Positions 20,507 to 30,520 of a DNA stretch of 64,000 bases are shown piece by piece. Position 1 is the stretch's first letter. Every line of letters starts with the position of its first letter. Below the pieces are notes generated by a model. The model was given only the letters and a program-made list of their open reading frames with translations. It made no database searches and was not told where the DNA came from. The position numbers and the translations under genes were made by a program. The stretch covers positions 21,471 to 85,470 of the forward strand of contig BJOX01000055.1 of the NCBI GenBank assembly GCA_009731375.1, in the 5' to 3' direction. This stretch comes from Paulinella micropora. Taxonomy: Eukaryota; Cercozoa; Imbricatea; Euglyphida.

Positions 20507-22862
20507 AGGAGATCGACACACAGTCGGACATCCTCAGTGAGGGTGACTGGAAACCGGGTCAGACTCACGAACACGAACACTCTTACAAGGCATTTTTCGA
20601 GGATAAGACGCAGTCGTTCTGGGTACCCCGGAATGTCCAACCTTCACGGTCGGCGATTATCGCGGGAGCCGAACAAACACAACGCACAGGGGGACACATA
20701 AGCCTGGTCTCCACCGCCCTTCCATTGGACGACCTGGATATGACAATGGCGAGCCCCGCGGTGTTTGGTCAGTTGGCAAAGAGCTCTAAGGAATGGGGCC
20801 CCTTCATTGCTCACGCCATTGATCCCATTAAGCACCCCGAAACTCGAGACATAAGAGCCCATAAGAAAACAATGACCTGGCACGACGACCTCCTGTGGTA
20901 CAAGGGGTCCGGTGACAAGTGGGACAAGACGCCGTCGAAGTGGACACTTTGGGTCCCTCCTCAGTTACGACAGGCGATCTTGATAGCCACGCACCGATCA
21001 GCCCTCAACTCCCACACGGGAAGGGATAAGATGTCATGGTTCATATCACGCAGGTTCTGGTGGCATGGTATGCAGAAGTCCATCGGCGACACAGTCGACG
21101 CATGCGGACACTGCAAGCAAACCAAATTACCACACAACAGCGCTCAAAGAGGCCTTTACGGTGAGTACAAGCTTGTTGACAACCTGTTCGAAACGCTGCA
21201 CATAGACTATGTAGGACCGCTACCACGTTCAGAAACACACAACTATCGGTACATCCTAACGGCCATAGACCGCTTTTCGAACTACGTGTTCGCGGTGCAT
21301 GTTAAAGACAAGGATGCGGAATCGACATGCGAGGCGTTAGCCGACCAAGTCTTCCGATATACTGGGGTACCGAAGAATGTATACAGCGATCGGGGATCGG
21401 AGTTTACAAACGAACTCTCCGCTCGGCTGTCTGCGGTGTGGGGTTTCAAGTGGAAGTATGTCACTGCATATTCACCAGAAAGCAACGGCAAGATTGAGAG
21501 GTTACACAGGTCGCTCAAGGCCGCGCTCCAACAGTATTGCCGCGATAATCAGCACATCTGGCACAAGGCACTGCCATCATTTGTGTTTTCCATGAACAAC
21601 ACCGGATCGAGGGCATTGGGCGGGAAAGCCATAGGCGCGTCCCCCAACCTCTGGTGTATGGACAGCACTTGAGAATTCCGGAGGAGCTGGTTCTACCGAA
21701 CTTCCCGGAAGGCGGTTTCTTGGAGCACGATGAGATCATGGCTTGTCGCCTACCGTAACGGGTGATGGCAGAAGCCAGACATTACGTCATGAAAGCACGG
21801 GAAGCCGAAGAAGAAGCCCATAGCCGCAACCAACAGGTTCCTACCAAGGTCAAGTATAAATCTGGGGAATACCATGCGGGGGATTTAATCTTTCTGTATG
21901 TACCCCAGGTACCTAACTTGGTGAGCGTCAAGCTCTTTCCTATGTGGCAAGGCCCGTACACTGTGATAGAACAGGTAGGTGCTTTGACATATCGAATTCA
22001 GGGAAAGGGTAAGACGCTAGTGGTGCATGTAAGGCGGTTGATGCGATTCAACCCCATGCTGGATCGTAACGAGACGATGACGGAGGCAGTACAGAGGCTA
22101 GAACACAGCCTACGGGTCCCGCCCAAGCGCCGGGATCAGACGGCCGAGGCGAAGGAGAACCCGGATCTACCATTACCGGCTGTAGCCGAAAGGAGTGAGC
22201 AGACGAATGAGAAGGGAAAAGAAGCGGAAGGCGATCACCCCGATGCGTCGGAAGGGGATATCATCGCACCGAGACCGGCCACCCACCTGCAATCGGAACA
22301 GGAAGGGAAGGACGAATCAGTGCCGAAACGACCGCCAGCTGATTCAAGGCTGAAGTCGGCCGACGACGTGAAAACCATACACTGGCACGTCGGCAAGATA
22401 TGCCTCTTGAGACCACCGGAAGCGCACGTAGGTGATGACTGTCTCAACGACTTCTTCCTCATGAAGGTGAGAGAATGGGAACCGCAGACTCGGGCTACGC
22501 GCGCGAACAAGGCGACCAAAGCCGAGCCGCCCGTACTGCAGTTTTACCGATCACACCAGGACCTCGACGAGCCGGAGGCACGGACTTTTTATCCGGTGTT
22601 CCGCGACTCAAAGCAAGTCGAAACGTTCTGGAAAGGCATCACTGACAAGTCCAAAGGCTACACGCCATGGCAAATACAGGCGTGGCCTTGGATGGTGTTA
22701 GATTACCCATTCGACCTACAGCACGGTCGAATCCCCCTTCGAGTGTGGGATGAGATAACAGCCGAGGGCATAGCGACCCATCTCATCGGGGCACCACCAC
22801 CAGGCACATACAAGAAAGCCAAATTGGGGCAGGCGAAAAAGCGAAAGCACGACCTGACCTAG
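20434..22862 (+). pseudogene. Ty3 integrase plus conserved C-terminal domain (copy 1)
   Basis: The frame 20434-21672 carries an integrase zinc finger (HRSALNSHTGRD, then CGHCKQTK) and the DDE core. Asp is in LHIDYVGPLP, Asp in VYSDRGSEFT and Glu in SNGKIERLHRSLK. A shift near 21650 and a TAA near 21757 follow, then the frame 21762-22862 gives the C-terminal part. An SH3-like segment (VSVKLFPMWQGPYTVIEQVG) ends with VVHVRRLMRFNPML, where many elements carry a chromodomain. After a charged linker comes a domain (22375-22790; ICLLRPPEA, PPVLQFYRSHQDL, PWQIQAWPWMVLDYPFDL) that is also present in copy 2 and that I cannot assign. Confidence 0.78.
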
Positions 22863-23387
22863 CATGCCAGTGACACAGCATATGCATAGCCATTACAGGT
22901 AGTATGCGTGATCCAAAATAGCCAGCACTGAGTAACAACAGTCAGAAACTAGCCAAAAGAACGGAACACGGCTTTGGATCCCAAATCTGTTAAAATACTA
23001 CCTAAGTCCATTCTTCTTAGAGATAGCGAGGGAGAGCTTAACATGACATGATACACGGGAAAAGACCCTGCCTTACCTCACGTGAGGTGCGACGGCCCTG
23101 AGGGATCTGGAATCTAGACGGGTTAGTAGTTGGTGGACCACCAGGGGTCGGAATAGCTTCGGGCCAATTGAGCTAACGCGCAGCAATGCCCGTTTGCGTG
23201 GTTGGCATTGCACACCATATCCACCTCCTCTCGAGTTGCACACCCGCCTCCCGCGGCTATGGCATGAACAGTGAGGCCCTTGTCCTCCTAGCACATTGAC
23301 CACCGCCCATCCATTCGCGGAGGGAGCAGGAAGATAAGAGGGAGATGGGGGGGGGGGGGGGGCCCCCCCCCCCCCCCCTTTTTTTTC
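22863..23387. other. Retroelement 3' flank and repeat remnant
   Basis: No gene is visible. The stretch holds a palindromic CCTCACGTGAGG (23077-23088). A piece near 23255-23325 includes GACCACCGCCCATCCATTCG, which recurs at about 25600, so this is part of the repeat mosaic. It ends in a G run, a C run, T8 and a gap. Confidence 0.5.
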
Positions 23388-23397
23388 NNNNNNNNNN
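23388..23397. other. Assembly gap (10 N)
   Basis: Preceded by about 18 G, about 16 C and a T run. Confidence 0.95.
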
Positions 23398-23650
23398 AGT
23401 TATGGCGGATTTTTTGGTACTTTCTTGATGGCGCTTTTAGCGAATGCTGCTTGGCGGTCTGTGCATGTGATATGGCCGAAAAAGGCACGTTTCCATGCCT
23501 TTCTGGCAATACTGCCCTTTTCGGCCATATCATTCCAAAGCACAAACATACGCAAATTTAGCGACAAATTTTGTGCAAAAAAAGAAGAGAAAAAGAAAGA
23601 GAAAAATCCTCTTGCCGAAAAAAAAAGGGGAGGGGGAACGGAGGGAAGAG
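23398..23650. repeat. Dispersed repeat with hairpin, copy A
   Basis: About 240 bases (GGTACTTTCTTGATGGCGCT through AAAATCCTCTTGCCG) recur at 29000-29240 with moderate divergence. The centre is a hairpin: GATATGGCCGAAAAAGGCA (23468-23486) pairs with TGCCCTTTTCGGCCATATC (23512-23530). The copy ends in a GA-rich tract. Confidence 0.8.
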
Positions 23651-23839
23651 GGGAGAGGGAGGGAAGAGAGAGGGGCGTCCCCCTTCTCTTCCCCTTCCCC
23701 CTTTTTCCTCTGCTTCCCTTTTTCTCCCCCCTCCCCCTTATCTTCCCGCTCCCTTCTCCTTGGTTGAGACCCCGGCTGAAGTACTTTCCTGACTTTCCCT
23801 GCCTCTTCGCCCTCCCTCCCCTCCTCCTTTCCTCTCCTG

Positions 23840-24420
23840 CTCCCTGTTCTCAGACTCGTGTGGCTTTGCTTATCAAACCAGCGCTCAATCCGAGCGGCTA
23901 GGCTTGCTCGACCGAGCCACGACCCGTGAAAGCCCGGCTCCGTGTGGGTGGAGCTCTGTGGGAACATTGTTTGCAGGTAGGGCAGATCGTAGTAGGTTAG
24001 GGGGTCATTTGCCGAGAACAGGAAGAGAGTGCTCAGGGAGTCCAGACGATTGTGCGAGCAGTGAGGCCAGAAACAGAAGCGATAGGGCAGAAACTTAAAG
24101 TAGCAACGACCTAGCTTTTCGTGCATGAGAAAAGCGGCAAAAAGCCTGGATACCCAGGGGTTCGACGACCCGCCGCGCTGTGTCAGGATCGACAGGATCT
24201 GTGAGAACGGCTGGCAGACTGCCCCGTACGCTAGCGTGCAGTCGAGCCAAGAATCTGTCGAGGGTGACGCCCGAGCTGGTCGCGGTGAGTTCGCCAAAGT
24301 ACCAGAGCGGAGCCAAGACGGGCGCCACTACCACCTCACCGGCGGGGATGGCTCGTAGCAAGTTCCAGATCGCAGCAAACTTGCAGGTAGCGCCATGGAA
24401 GAGCAGGACGACACGTGTGA
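23840..24420 (-). pseudogene. Unrecognised decayed gene
   Basis: On the minus strand two frames together look protein-coding. One (24361-24095) has PAGEVVVAPVLAPLWYFGEL and FLARLHASVRGSLPAVLTDP. The other continues (to about 23850) with LGRCYFKFLPYRFCFWPHCS and NDPLTYYDLPYLQTMFPQS. The composition is hydrophobic and aromatic with few low-complexity runs, unlike the GA-rich flanks. A shift between the two frames around 24120-24200 is needed to join them. I do not recognise a family. It lies among gene remnants with giant-virus affinity, but that does not identify it. Confidence 0.35.
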
Positions 24421-24639
24421 GCCTGGGCGCACAGGCCCCCTAACGACAAGAGGGAAATCGATCACCTTGTGTGATTTCTTTTCTTTCTTTGTCGGCCTTG
24501 GCGTGGAAGCGTGCGTCGAAATCGGCCAACTTTTTCTGTACTGAAATCTGTGCAACCGCGCGAGAAAAAAAAAAGGGCCCTGGGCACCGCCCGCCGCTCC
24601 CACTCCCCGCACGTGTGGGAGGGGGGGGGGCGCCCCCCT

Positions 24640-24800
24640 CCCCTTCTCCGTGTTAAGTGTAGGGATTTTGTCAGGTTTCAATTAAAACTTTTTTTTGTTG
24701 ATTTCATATTTTTCTGAACTTGCGCACGATGGCCAAGCCATAGCACCGACAGGGCGCAGTTGGGGGTCGTGAGGCCCTTGGCAATGCCTTCGGAAATTCT
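24640..24800. repeat. Gene-end repeat fragment
   Basis: GTGTTAAGTGTAGGGATTTT and the following A/T-rich bases, with TTCTGAACTTGCGCACGATGG, resemble the sequence at about 25430-25560 (TTCTGACCTTGCGCACGGTGG). Both are followed by a diverged short coding tail and G/C-rich sequence. The region is a duplicated gene end. Confidence 0.5.
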
Positions 24801-24839
24801 TTATTTTTTTGCTCATAGTCACAGGTAAAATGGCCCGCA

Positions 24840-25270
24840 ACCTGGCAGACAAATGTTATCATGAGGGTTGCCCGCTCACAATCAGCCGCCGCCGGCCGAG
24901 GTACGCTTCCGCAAGTGTGCTCGTTGTCTCTATGCTACGTACTGTAGCCAAGAGTGCCAGAAGGCACACTGCCGCTCAACCGCGAACTAGTGTCGTTGGC
25001 GCCGCCCGGCGAGCAGGGCGGGGCAGTGTACGTGTGCCTGGCCCCGGATGGCACCGAGAGGCGCCGCTATGTGTCGGCGCCTGTGTTGCGGCGGCCGGCG
25101 TGGGAAAGACTGCGCTGCGGCACGGACAGGACGCAGTCGGGCCGGCCGGGGCTTTTGTCCTCCTGGCACATTGACCACGGGGCAGTACCATCCGCCGCAG
25201 GTTCGTGCTGGAGCGCAGTGCTCCGCTTCTAGTTTTCAGTGCCCCAAGTGTAAGACCGTCGAGCTTTAAT
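24840..25270 (+). pseudogene. MYND zinc-finger protein remnant
   Basis: One frame gives DKCYHEGCP near 24850. A shifted frame gives FRKCARCLYATYCSQECQKAHC (24908-24973, here cited as positions of the C-x2-C, YCS-x2-CQ and H/C ligands). This is the MYND pattern, a zinc-binding protein-interaction domain. The two halves are offset by a small indel. Downstream the sequence is G/C-rich, with a tail (LRHGQDAVGPAGAFVLLAH) that recurs in diverged form near 25530-25598 (LWHGQEAVGVSEGALVLLAL). Tandem paralogues, now decayed, are therefore likely. MYND proteins are frequent in some giant viruses and in eukaryotes. No intact copy exists here. Confidence 0.45.
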
Positions 25271-25303
25271 TCAGCGTATTCTTTTTTGTACTCTCTTGGC
25301 GCG
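25239..25303. repeat. Short inverted-repeat element (GCCAAG family), reversed copy
   Basis: It starts GTGCCCCAAGTGTAAGACCG and ends TTTTTTGTACTCTCTTGGCG. It is the reverse complement type of the units at 29928, 30027, 30200, 30361, 30459 and 31007. The ends are imperfect inverted repeats (CAAGTGTA and its like against CTTGGCGC). Confidence 0.6.
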
Positions 25304-25419
25304 CGAGCAGAGCACAGACGGTGCCGGCCAGGGTTCATGGCTCGGGCTACCACAGCGACATGACGTGGACCGGATGCTGCTGCTGTGGCAGCCTGAGGGT
25401 TGAAAATCTCAGGTTGCCG

Positions 25420-26225
25420 CATGGTTCTCAGTGCCGAGCCTGAGATTTTGTCAGGGATTTTTTTTGCGCTGATTTTTGTGCACAAAAGAATTTTTTCCAC
25501 TCTTCATAATTTTCTGACCTTGCGCACGGTGGCTGCGCTATGGCACGGACAGGAAGCCGTCGGGGTAAGTGAAGGGGCTCTTGTCCTTCTGGCGCTTTGA
25601 CCACCGCCCATCCATTCGCCGCAAGTCGCGCCCCCTTCCTCTCTTAGTTTTCAGTGCAGAAGATTCAAACTTTGTCAATCCTGACGTTTTATTAATTCTT
25701 TTACACCGGCAAAGCGCGCTCCTGCTTCTCCCCCTTCCCACTGCCACTACCGACAATTCGTGCCTCCTCCTTCCCTGCCTCTTCCATCTGCAAGATCTGC
25801 GGAAATATCTGCAGGAATTTGAAAAGTGGAAAAAAACAATTTTGGAACGCGTTTGCACGCGCTCTGAGGAGGGACGAAGGAAGAATAAAGGGGGGGGAGG
25901 AAGCACGCCCCTGCTCCTCCTTCCCTGCCTCTCCCCTCAGCAAGGATATGCGAAAATATCTGCGGGAATATGACAAGTGGAAAGCAACCATTTTTTTTTG
26001 GAACGCGTTTGCACGCGCTCTGAGGAGGGACGAGGGGAGGGGGGGAGGAATAAGCAGAGGACAAAGGTGAGAGGGGCGACGAAGGTGAGAGGGGCGACGA
26101 GAGTGAGAGGGAGGGAAGAAGAAAGAGGAAGGAAAAAGGGAGGGGGGAGGGGGGGGGGGGGGGAGCGGAATATTCTTACCCCTCCCCTTCTATTTCTTTT
26201 TCAGGTACTTAAAAGGATTCCCTAG
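25420..26225. repeat. Gene-end repeats and duplicated GA-rich tract
   Basis: 25420-25700 resembles 24640-24800 and 25110-25270. 25780-25915 and 25915-26040 are a tandem duplication: GGAACGCGTTTGCACGCGCT and GAGGAGGGACGA occur in both halves. No intact gene was found. It leads into the HNH gene. Confidence 0.5.
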
Positions 26226-26259
26226 TCATTTTTCAAAGCCTCAAGAGAAAGACCCAAAA

Positions 26260-28011
26260 ATGTTTACTCAACCCCCAAACCAAACCATTACCAGCGCCTC
26301 GGCAGCTTTTTCGTCGGAGGCAAACATGATTGCCCAAGTCGACAGCGATAACTTTCAGCATGTGTTTGACGAAAACAAATTGCTTATGCAATTAAGCCCC
26401 GAAGACTTTGCAAAAGTCAGGCGCTCCGCCAACGGGTTTTTCTGCATTTCTGATGCCATTGGAAGCTTTACCGAATGTTCTGAAGAGTCTGCCAGAAAAA
26501 AGTGGTGCCAGGTGGCACTCAAAATTGGGGGAACGAACAGCACAATCTGTAAAGAAAGTGATCCCAGCTGGCACACGGGGGTTGACCTACCATTTCCAGT
26601 CAAGGTTTTTTCCTTTCCGTACAAAAGCTCGCGGACCGACCGGGCTAAGGTAGCACCCGCGACAGAAGTAAGCGCAGGAGAAAAGCGAGGCGTGGCTTGT
26701 ACGAACCTTCGCGGGTTGTTGACTATTCTGAGTCAATTCGACCATCCGCGCTGCAAGAAGCTGCAAGCGGAAATGATCGAAGTGGCGTGGCGCGCGATGG
26801 TGGGGTTACCAATAGTATTACCTAGCGCAGCATCCATGCAAAGGCCATCCTCCCAAACAACACAGAAGCCTGCGGTGAGACGAGGACAGCGTTCACTTAC
26901 ACAAGCTACAGCCAAACATAACGCAAGCTCCACCAAAGCTGCGACATTGCATGCGCCAGAGCACGAGCGGGCCCAATTGTCAGGGAGCAAGCAGCATTCC
27001 GAGCCCGCGCAGGAGCCTGCACCAGGATTGAACGATTTAGTATCAATCATAACTAACCCTGACCACCCACGCTCGAGAGAATGTTGTATCGATTTAATCG
27101 CTGTATCATTACGCGCGACGACGGGCAATTGGGTGCTTGCATCAAAGCTCGCGAACGTCTTGGCGTCGTCGCTCGAAAAGGCAGGTGGAGCAAGTACAGC
27201 CGAACAGCAGCAACAGGGGTCTTCCGACACTGCACAAGCCACAAGCTCGACCGAACCCGCGCCCCTGTCTGAACCCGAGCATGAGCAGGTCCAACTACGC
27301 AAGCAGCAGCCCCGAGAGCCTTCGCATGAGCCTGCGGCAAAACGGCCCAGATTATCGCTGTCACAGGCTACAAGCAAACAACCCCTAGGCTCCTGCAAGC
27401 CAGCAGGATTGGCTGAAACAGGCGGCGTCACTGCGCCCGAGCAACCGCAGCTGAAATCGTCAGGCCCACAGGAGATCGACTGGGACGGCAGCGACATTAC
27501 GCCTTCCAACGGCAAGAAGCACCTGAACGAGATAATGGCAGAGATGCGCAAGCTTCATCCAGCGCACGAAATTGAGCCCCAGCCTGTGTACCTCGGGTTT
27601 ATCAAGCCTCTGACCAACACCAAACACTTCATGACGAGGGCACAAGTGCGTGCCTGGGTGTTGGCGCACCGGAGCAGCCTCTACTTTTGTGATTATTTCG
27701 ACAAGAACGGCGTGCGCAAGGTTCCGTTCCACATCGACCATATCATCCCCGACTCGCTCGGTGGAGCCGACCACCCACGCAATTACGCACTCATGCCAGA
27801 GATCTTCAACCAGCGATTTGCTTCGTGGTGGATGCCCGCTAAGGCCCAGTACATTGGTACTAGTTCGCTTGTATACTTCTTTTTCTTTATCTTGGCACAA
27901 ATGTGCATGTTTGTAGGCCTTACAGCAGCACGATCGGCTATCATTTTTGCCAAGTACATCAAAAAGAAATATACAAGGGAAATAACATTGCACGATCTTG
28001 AAGAAATGTAG
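26260..28011 (+). CDS. BRO-like/HNH endonuclease protein
   Basis: This intact frame of 583 residues starts at 26260. The N-terminal region (about 25-190) has ANGFFCISDAIGSFTECSEE and GVACTNLRGLLTILSQFDHP. This resembles the antirepressor/BRO-type regions of large DNA viruses (moderate). A second, diverged copy of the DHPR segment (LVSIITNPDHPRSRECCIDL) lies near 265. Long Gln/Ser/Ala/Pro-rich linkers separate the parts. The C terminus has an HNH nuclease signature: FHIDHIIPDSLGGADHPRNY near 495, then LMPEIFNQRFASWW. A hydrophobic tail (VYFFFFILAQMCMFVGL) follows. Protein family knowledge suggests DNA cleavage, perhaps as a homing or selfish nuclease. It is the only undamaged large gene of this island, with an A-rich leader before the ATG. 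Confidence 0.72.
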   Translation: MFTQPPNQTITSASAAFSSEANMIAQVDSDNFQHVFDENKLLMQLSPEDFAKVRRSANGFFCISDAIGSFTECSEESARKKWCQVALKIGGTNSTICKESDPSWHTGVDLPFPVKVFSFPYKSSRTDRAKVAPATEVSAGEKRGVACTNLRGLLTILSQFDHPRCKKLQAEMIEVAWRAMVGLPIVLPSAASMQRPSSQTTQKPAVRRGQRSLTQATAKHNASSTKAATLHAPEHERAQLSGSKQHSEPAQEPAPGLNDLVSIITNPDHPRSRECCIDLIAVSLRATTGNWVLASKLANVLASSLEKAGGASTAEQQQQGSSDTAQATSSTEPAPLSEPEHEQVQLRKQQPREPSHEPAAKRPRLSLSQATSKQPLGSCKPAGLAETGGVTAPEQPQLKSSGPQEIDWDGSDITPSNGKKHLNEIMAEMRKLHPAHEIEPQPVYLGFIKPLTNTKHFMTRAQVRAWVLAHRSSLYFCDYFDKNGVRKVPFHIDHIIPDSLGGADHPRNYALMPEIFNQRFASWWMPAKAQYIGTSSLVYFFFFILAQMCMFVGLTAARSAIIFAKYIKKKYTREITLHDLEEM

Positions 28012-28095
28012 AGGTTCTTTCGGCAGAGTATAGTTTTACTCAAGCCTCCAACTTTTTTTTGTTGGTGCGGAAAAGGGGGAAGAACAGAGACGCAA

Positions 28096-28150
28096 AAGAA
28101 AGTACCAAAAAAAATTATTAAAGTTTGACAAATTCTTAAACTTACGCGGC
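28096..28150. repeat. Short inverted-repeat family fragment
   Basis: AAAGAAAGTACCAAAAAAAA followed by TTATTAAAGTTTGACAAATT matches the A/T core of the units at 30027 and 30459. It lies directly after the HNH gene. Confidence 0.45.
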
Positions 28151-28153
28151 TCA

Positions 28154-28509
28154 TGAACGAGCAGGCAAGGTCGTTAACCCTGAGTGCAAAGCAAGTACGA
28201 GACCAAATACCTAAACTTCACGCTCGTGGGTGACGAGGAGGATGCCGACTCGGCCGCGGCAAGGGTTGCGCGTGCAAACGAGGAGGCACTTGCGGCGCTC
28301 AGGTGGAGCTAGAGGCCACTTTGGGCAAGGAAGTCCTGGGTGAAGATCTACACTTGTACACTCTGGAAGAACCGCAAGGTCTGGTACAGATCGACACCCC
28401 AGAGTTTGAAATGCGAGTTAAAAGCCTTAGGCTCCTCAGGGATAACAATTCCGACGCAATCAGATTCTTTGAGGAGCGCGGGATTCCTAGCAAGTACTTG
28501 CTTCGCTAA
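28154..28509 (+). pseudogene. Unrecognised decayed gene
   Basis: An ATG at 28154 gives a short frame. Other frames give GDEEDADSAAARVARANEEA (28225-28290) and then ELEATLGKEVLGEDLHLYTL (from 28306), which runs to a TAA at 28507-28509 (ending RFFEERGIPSKYLLR). The pieces read as one acidic, helical protein with one or more shifts near 28220 and 28300. No known domain is seen. It follows the HNH gene in the same direction. Confidence 0.4.
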
Positions 28510-28617
28510 GACTCTTAACACGCAATTTAAGTTTGTCGTGACAGCTAGCCTGTGCGGACTGATCCTGAAGAGCGACAAGGAGGAGAGAAGCGCGTTACCA
28601 CTCCTTCTTTTCATTTC

Positions 28618-28643
28618 CTAGCCCACTTGCGCAAGTGGGCTAG
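28618..28643. terminator. 26-bp perfect palindrome after decayed gene
   Basis: CTAGCCCACTTGC and its exact complement form a 26-base palindrome without a loop, 110 bases after the stop of the decayed gene. Hairpins near gene ends mark mRNA 3' ends in some giant viruses (family knowledge), so a terminator is one reading. It may also be a repeat end. Confidence 0.4.
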
Positions 28644-28868
28644 ACTTTTAATGCCAAGTGTAAAGCTTTGTGGAGCTCGTAATAAAAAAAAATTGTACCC
28701 AAGAGCGATGTCACTAATTCTAGGCCTGAAGATTTTATAGATGTCACTTCTTTAGACTATATAGCATAGCCCACCTACTCTCCCGTCCTGAGTACTGTGT
28801 GCCAAGTGTAATACTTTGTCAAACTTCTCTGTGGATTCACTCCATCAAGATTTCAATCCAATCTGGCT

Positions 28869-28930
28869 CTTAGAGGGGGGAGCAAAAATAAGTAAACCTT
28901 TTTTTGGGGAGCCCACAGAGGGGGGGGGGG
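28869..28930. repeat. Repeat end next to G tract, plus-oriented copy
   Basis: TTAGAGGGGGGAGCAAAAAT through GGGGAGCCCACAGAGGGG occurs again in reverse orientation at 31156-31216. Upstream (28846) it shares CAAGATTTCAATCC with 32619, just after the Fanzor coding end. Confidence 0.65.
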
Positions 28931-28948
28931 GGGGCCCCCCCCCCCCCC

Positions 28949-28958
28949 NNNNNNNNNN
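28949..28958. other. Assembly gap (10 N)
   Basis: Flanked by G then C runs on the left and a C run on the right. Confidence 0.95.
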
Positions 28959-28999
28959 ACCCCCCCCCCCCCCCCCCCCCATCTCCCTTGTCGAGACTC

Positions 29000-29240
29000 C
29001 GGCTGAACGACGGCGCTTTTTGGGTACTTTCTTGATGGTGCTTTTAGCAAAGGCGGCTTGGCGGTCTGTGCATGTGATATGACCAAAAAAAGGCAGCGTT
29101 TCCATGCTTTTCTGGCAGTACTGCCTTTTTCTGTCATATCATTCCAAGCGCAAACATACGCAAATTTGGCGACAAACTTTATGCAAAAAAAAGAAAAGAG
29201 AAAGAGAAAAATCCTCTTGCCGGAAAAAAAAGGGGAGGGG
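29000..29240. repeat. Dispersed repeat with hairpin, copy B
   Basis: This is a diverged copy of 23398-23650 in the same orientation. The hairpin arms are GATATGACC... (29076-29095) and TGCCTTTTTCTGTCATATC (29122-29140). The arms differ from copy A at matching positions, which points to a preserved stem. Confidence 0.8.
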
Positions 29241-29516
29241 GAACGGAGGCAAGAGGGGAGAGGGAGGGAGGAGGGAAGAGGGAGGGGAGAGAGGGGAAGA
29301 AGGAGGAAAACCCTCCCCTTCCCCCCCCCCCTTTCGTTTGTTTAAAGGGGAAGAGAGAGAGAGAGAGGGGCGCCCCCCTTCTCTTTCCCTTCCCCCTGCC
29401 CCTTCTCTCCCCCCTTATCTTCCCGCTCCCTCCTCCCTCCAAAGGGGGAGGGAGTGCGCAAGACTTGTCATTTGCGCAACAAAAAACTTTTGGCGCAAAG
29501 TTTTGCCCGACTGTGT

Positions 29517-29579
29517 GATACGACCGGAAAAGGCAGTGCTCCGGGTTTTCCGGTAGAGCTGCCTTTTTTTAGCTACATC
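29517..29579. repeat. Third hairpin of the same family
   Basis: GATACGACCGGAAAAGGCA pairs imperfectly with TGCCTTTTTTTAGCTACATC across a 34-base loop. Only the hairpin, not the wider flank, is shared with the copies at 23468 and 29076. Confidence 0.6.
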
Positions 29580-29927
29580 ACTCCCAAAGTTTGACCATAT
29601 CACCCCCCTCACCTTTTCCCTTCTCCGTTGTCGAGACTTTTTAAATTACTTTCCGGGCAATCTGCTTGGAGGTTGCAACTACTTTTAACTTGTTTGAAAA
29701 GCAGTGTTTCCCAAACCCTAAGGCCCGGCTTCAGTAATCGCAGCTTGTCGAACTCTCGTCGTCGTGGAGATGGGGTTAGTCAGTACTGGGGGATTCCTTG
29801 CGGGAAGGCTTGTGCAAACGCGCTTTCTAACACGTCCGTGTCTGCGGTCACCAGGGCAGAACACGATCCGCCTTGCTTCCCGTATTAGAACGAGGGAGCG
29901 GGAGAGAGAAGGGGCAGAGGGAGGGGG

Positions 29928-29987
29928 GCGCCAAGAAGGTACAAAAAAGGCTTTTTTATTAAAACTAGACGGTCTTACACTTTGCGC
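29928..29987. repeat. Short inverted-repeat element (GCCAAG family)
   Basis: The unit runs from GCGCCAAGAAGGTAC to TCTTACACTTTGCGC with an A/T-rich centre. The ends form imperfect inverted repeats. Confidence 0.6.
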
Positions 29988-30026
29988 TGAAAGCTATGAG
30001 AGGAAGAGGGAAGCATGGGAGTGGGG

Positions 30027-30088
30027 GCGCGCTAAGAATGTACAAAAAAAATTAATAAAAGAATCCTTGACAAAGTTGTAATCTTGGC
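30027..30088. repeat. Short inverted-repeat element (GCCAAG family)
   Basis: From GCGCGCTAAGAATGTAC to GTTGTAATCTTGGC, with TTAATAAAAGAATCCTTGAC in the centre. Confidence 0.6.
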
Positions 30089-30146
30089 AGAACAGAGAGA
30101 GGGAGGGCGAAGGGATATGGGAGGGGAGAAGCACGATCTGCCTTCC

Positions 30147-30189
<43 letters not shown>

Positions 30190-30199
30190 NNNNNNNNNN
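30190..30199. other. Assembly gap (10 N)
   Basis: Preceded by about 39 C and a G. Confidence 0.95.
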
Positions 30200-30262
30200 G
30201 CCAAGAAAGTGTAAAATACGCTGAATTAAAGATCGACAAGGTCTTACTCTCGACACTGAAAA
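30200..30262. repeat. Short inverted-repeat element (GCCAAG family)
   Basis: Begins GCCAAGAAAGTGTAAAATAC at the gap edge and ends CGACACTGAAAACTAAG. Confidence 0.5.
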
Positions 30263-30360
30263 CTAAGGGAAGGAAGGGGAAGGGGTGGACAAAACACGAT
30301 CCGCCTTGCTTTCCATATTAGAACGGGGGAGCGGGAGAGGGAAGGGGCAGAGGGAGGGGG

Positions 30361-30419
30361 GCGCCAAGAAGGTACAAAAAAAAGCTTTTTTTATTAAACC
30401 TCGGTCTTACACTTTGCGC
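30361..30419. repeat. Short inverted-repeat element (GCCAAG family)
   Basis: Second-unit counterpart of 29928-29987, nearly the same sequence. Confidence 0.6.
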
Positions 30420-30458
30420 TGAAAGCTAGGAGAGGAAGAGGGAAGTATGGAAGTGGGG

Positions 30459-30520
30459 GCGCGCTAAGAATGTAAAAGAAATTAATAAAAGAATCCTTGA
30501 CAAAGTTGTAATCTTGGCAC
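30459..30520. repeat. Short inverted-repeat element (GCCAAG family)
   Basis: Second-unit counterpart of 30027-30088. Confidence 0.6.

Larger units (their letters stand above)
14836..22862 (+). mobile_element. Ty3/gypsy retrotransposon copy 1, truncated and decayed
   Basis: Gag-like, protease-like, reverse transcriptase, RNase H and integrase regions follow in Ty3/gypsy order on the plus strand. No LTR is recognisable at either end, and the gag N terminus present in copy 2 is absent, so the 5' part is lost. In-frame stops (TGA 19001-19003, TAG 19817-19819) and several frameshifts show that it is inactive. It is diverged from copy 2 at 33740-43000 but colinear with it. Confidence 0.85.

Noticed and set aside
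23530-23800. Frames in GA/CT-rich DNA (Lys/Glu/Arg or Pro/Ser strings)
   Set aside because: Low-complexity translation of purine-rich repeats.
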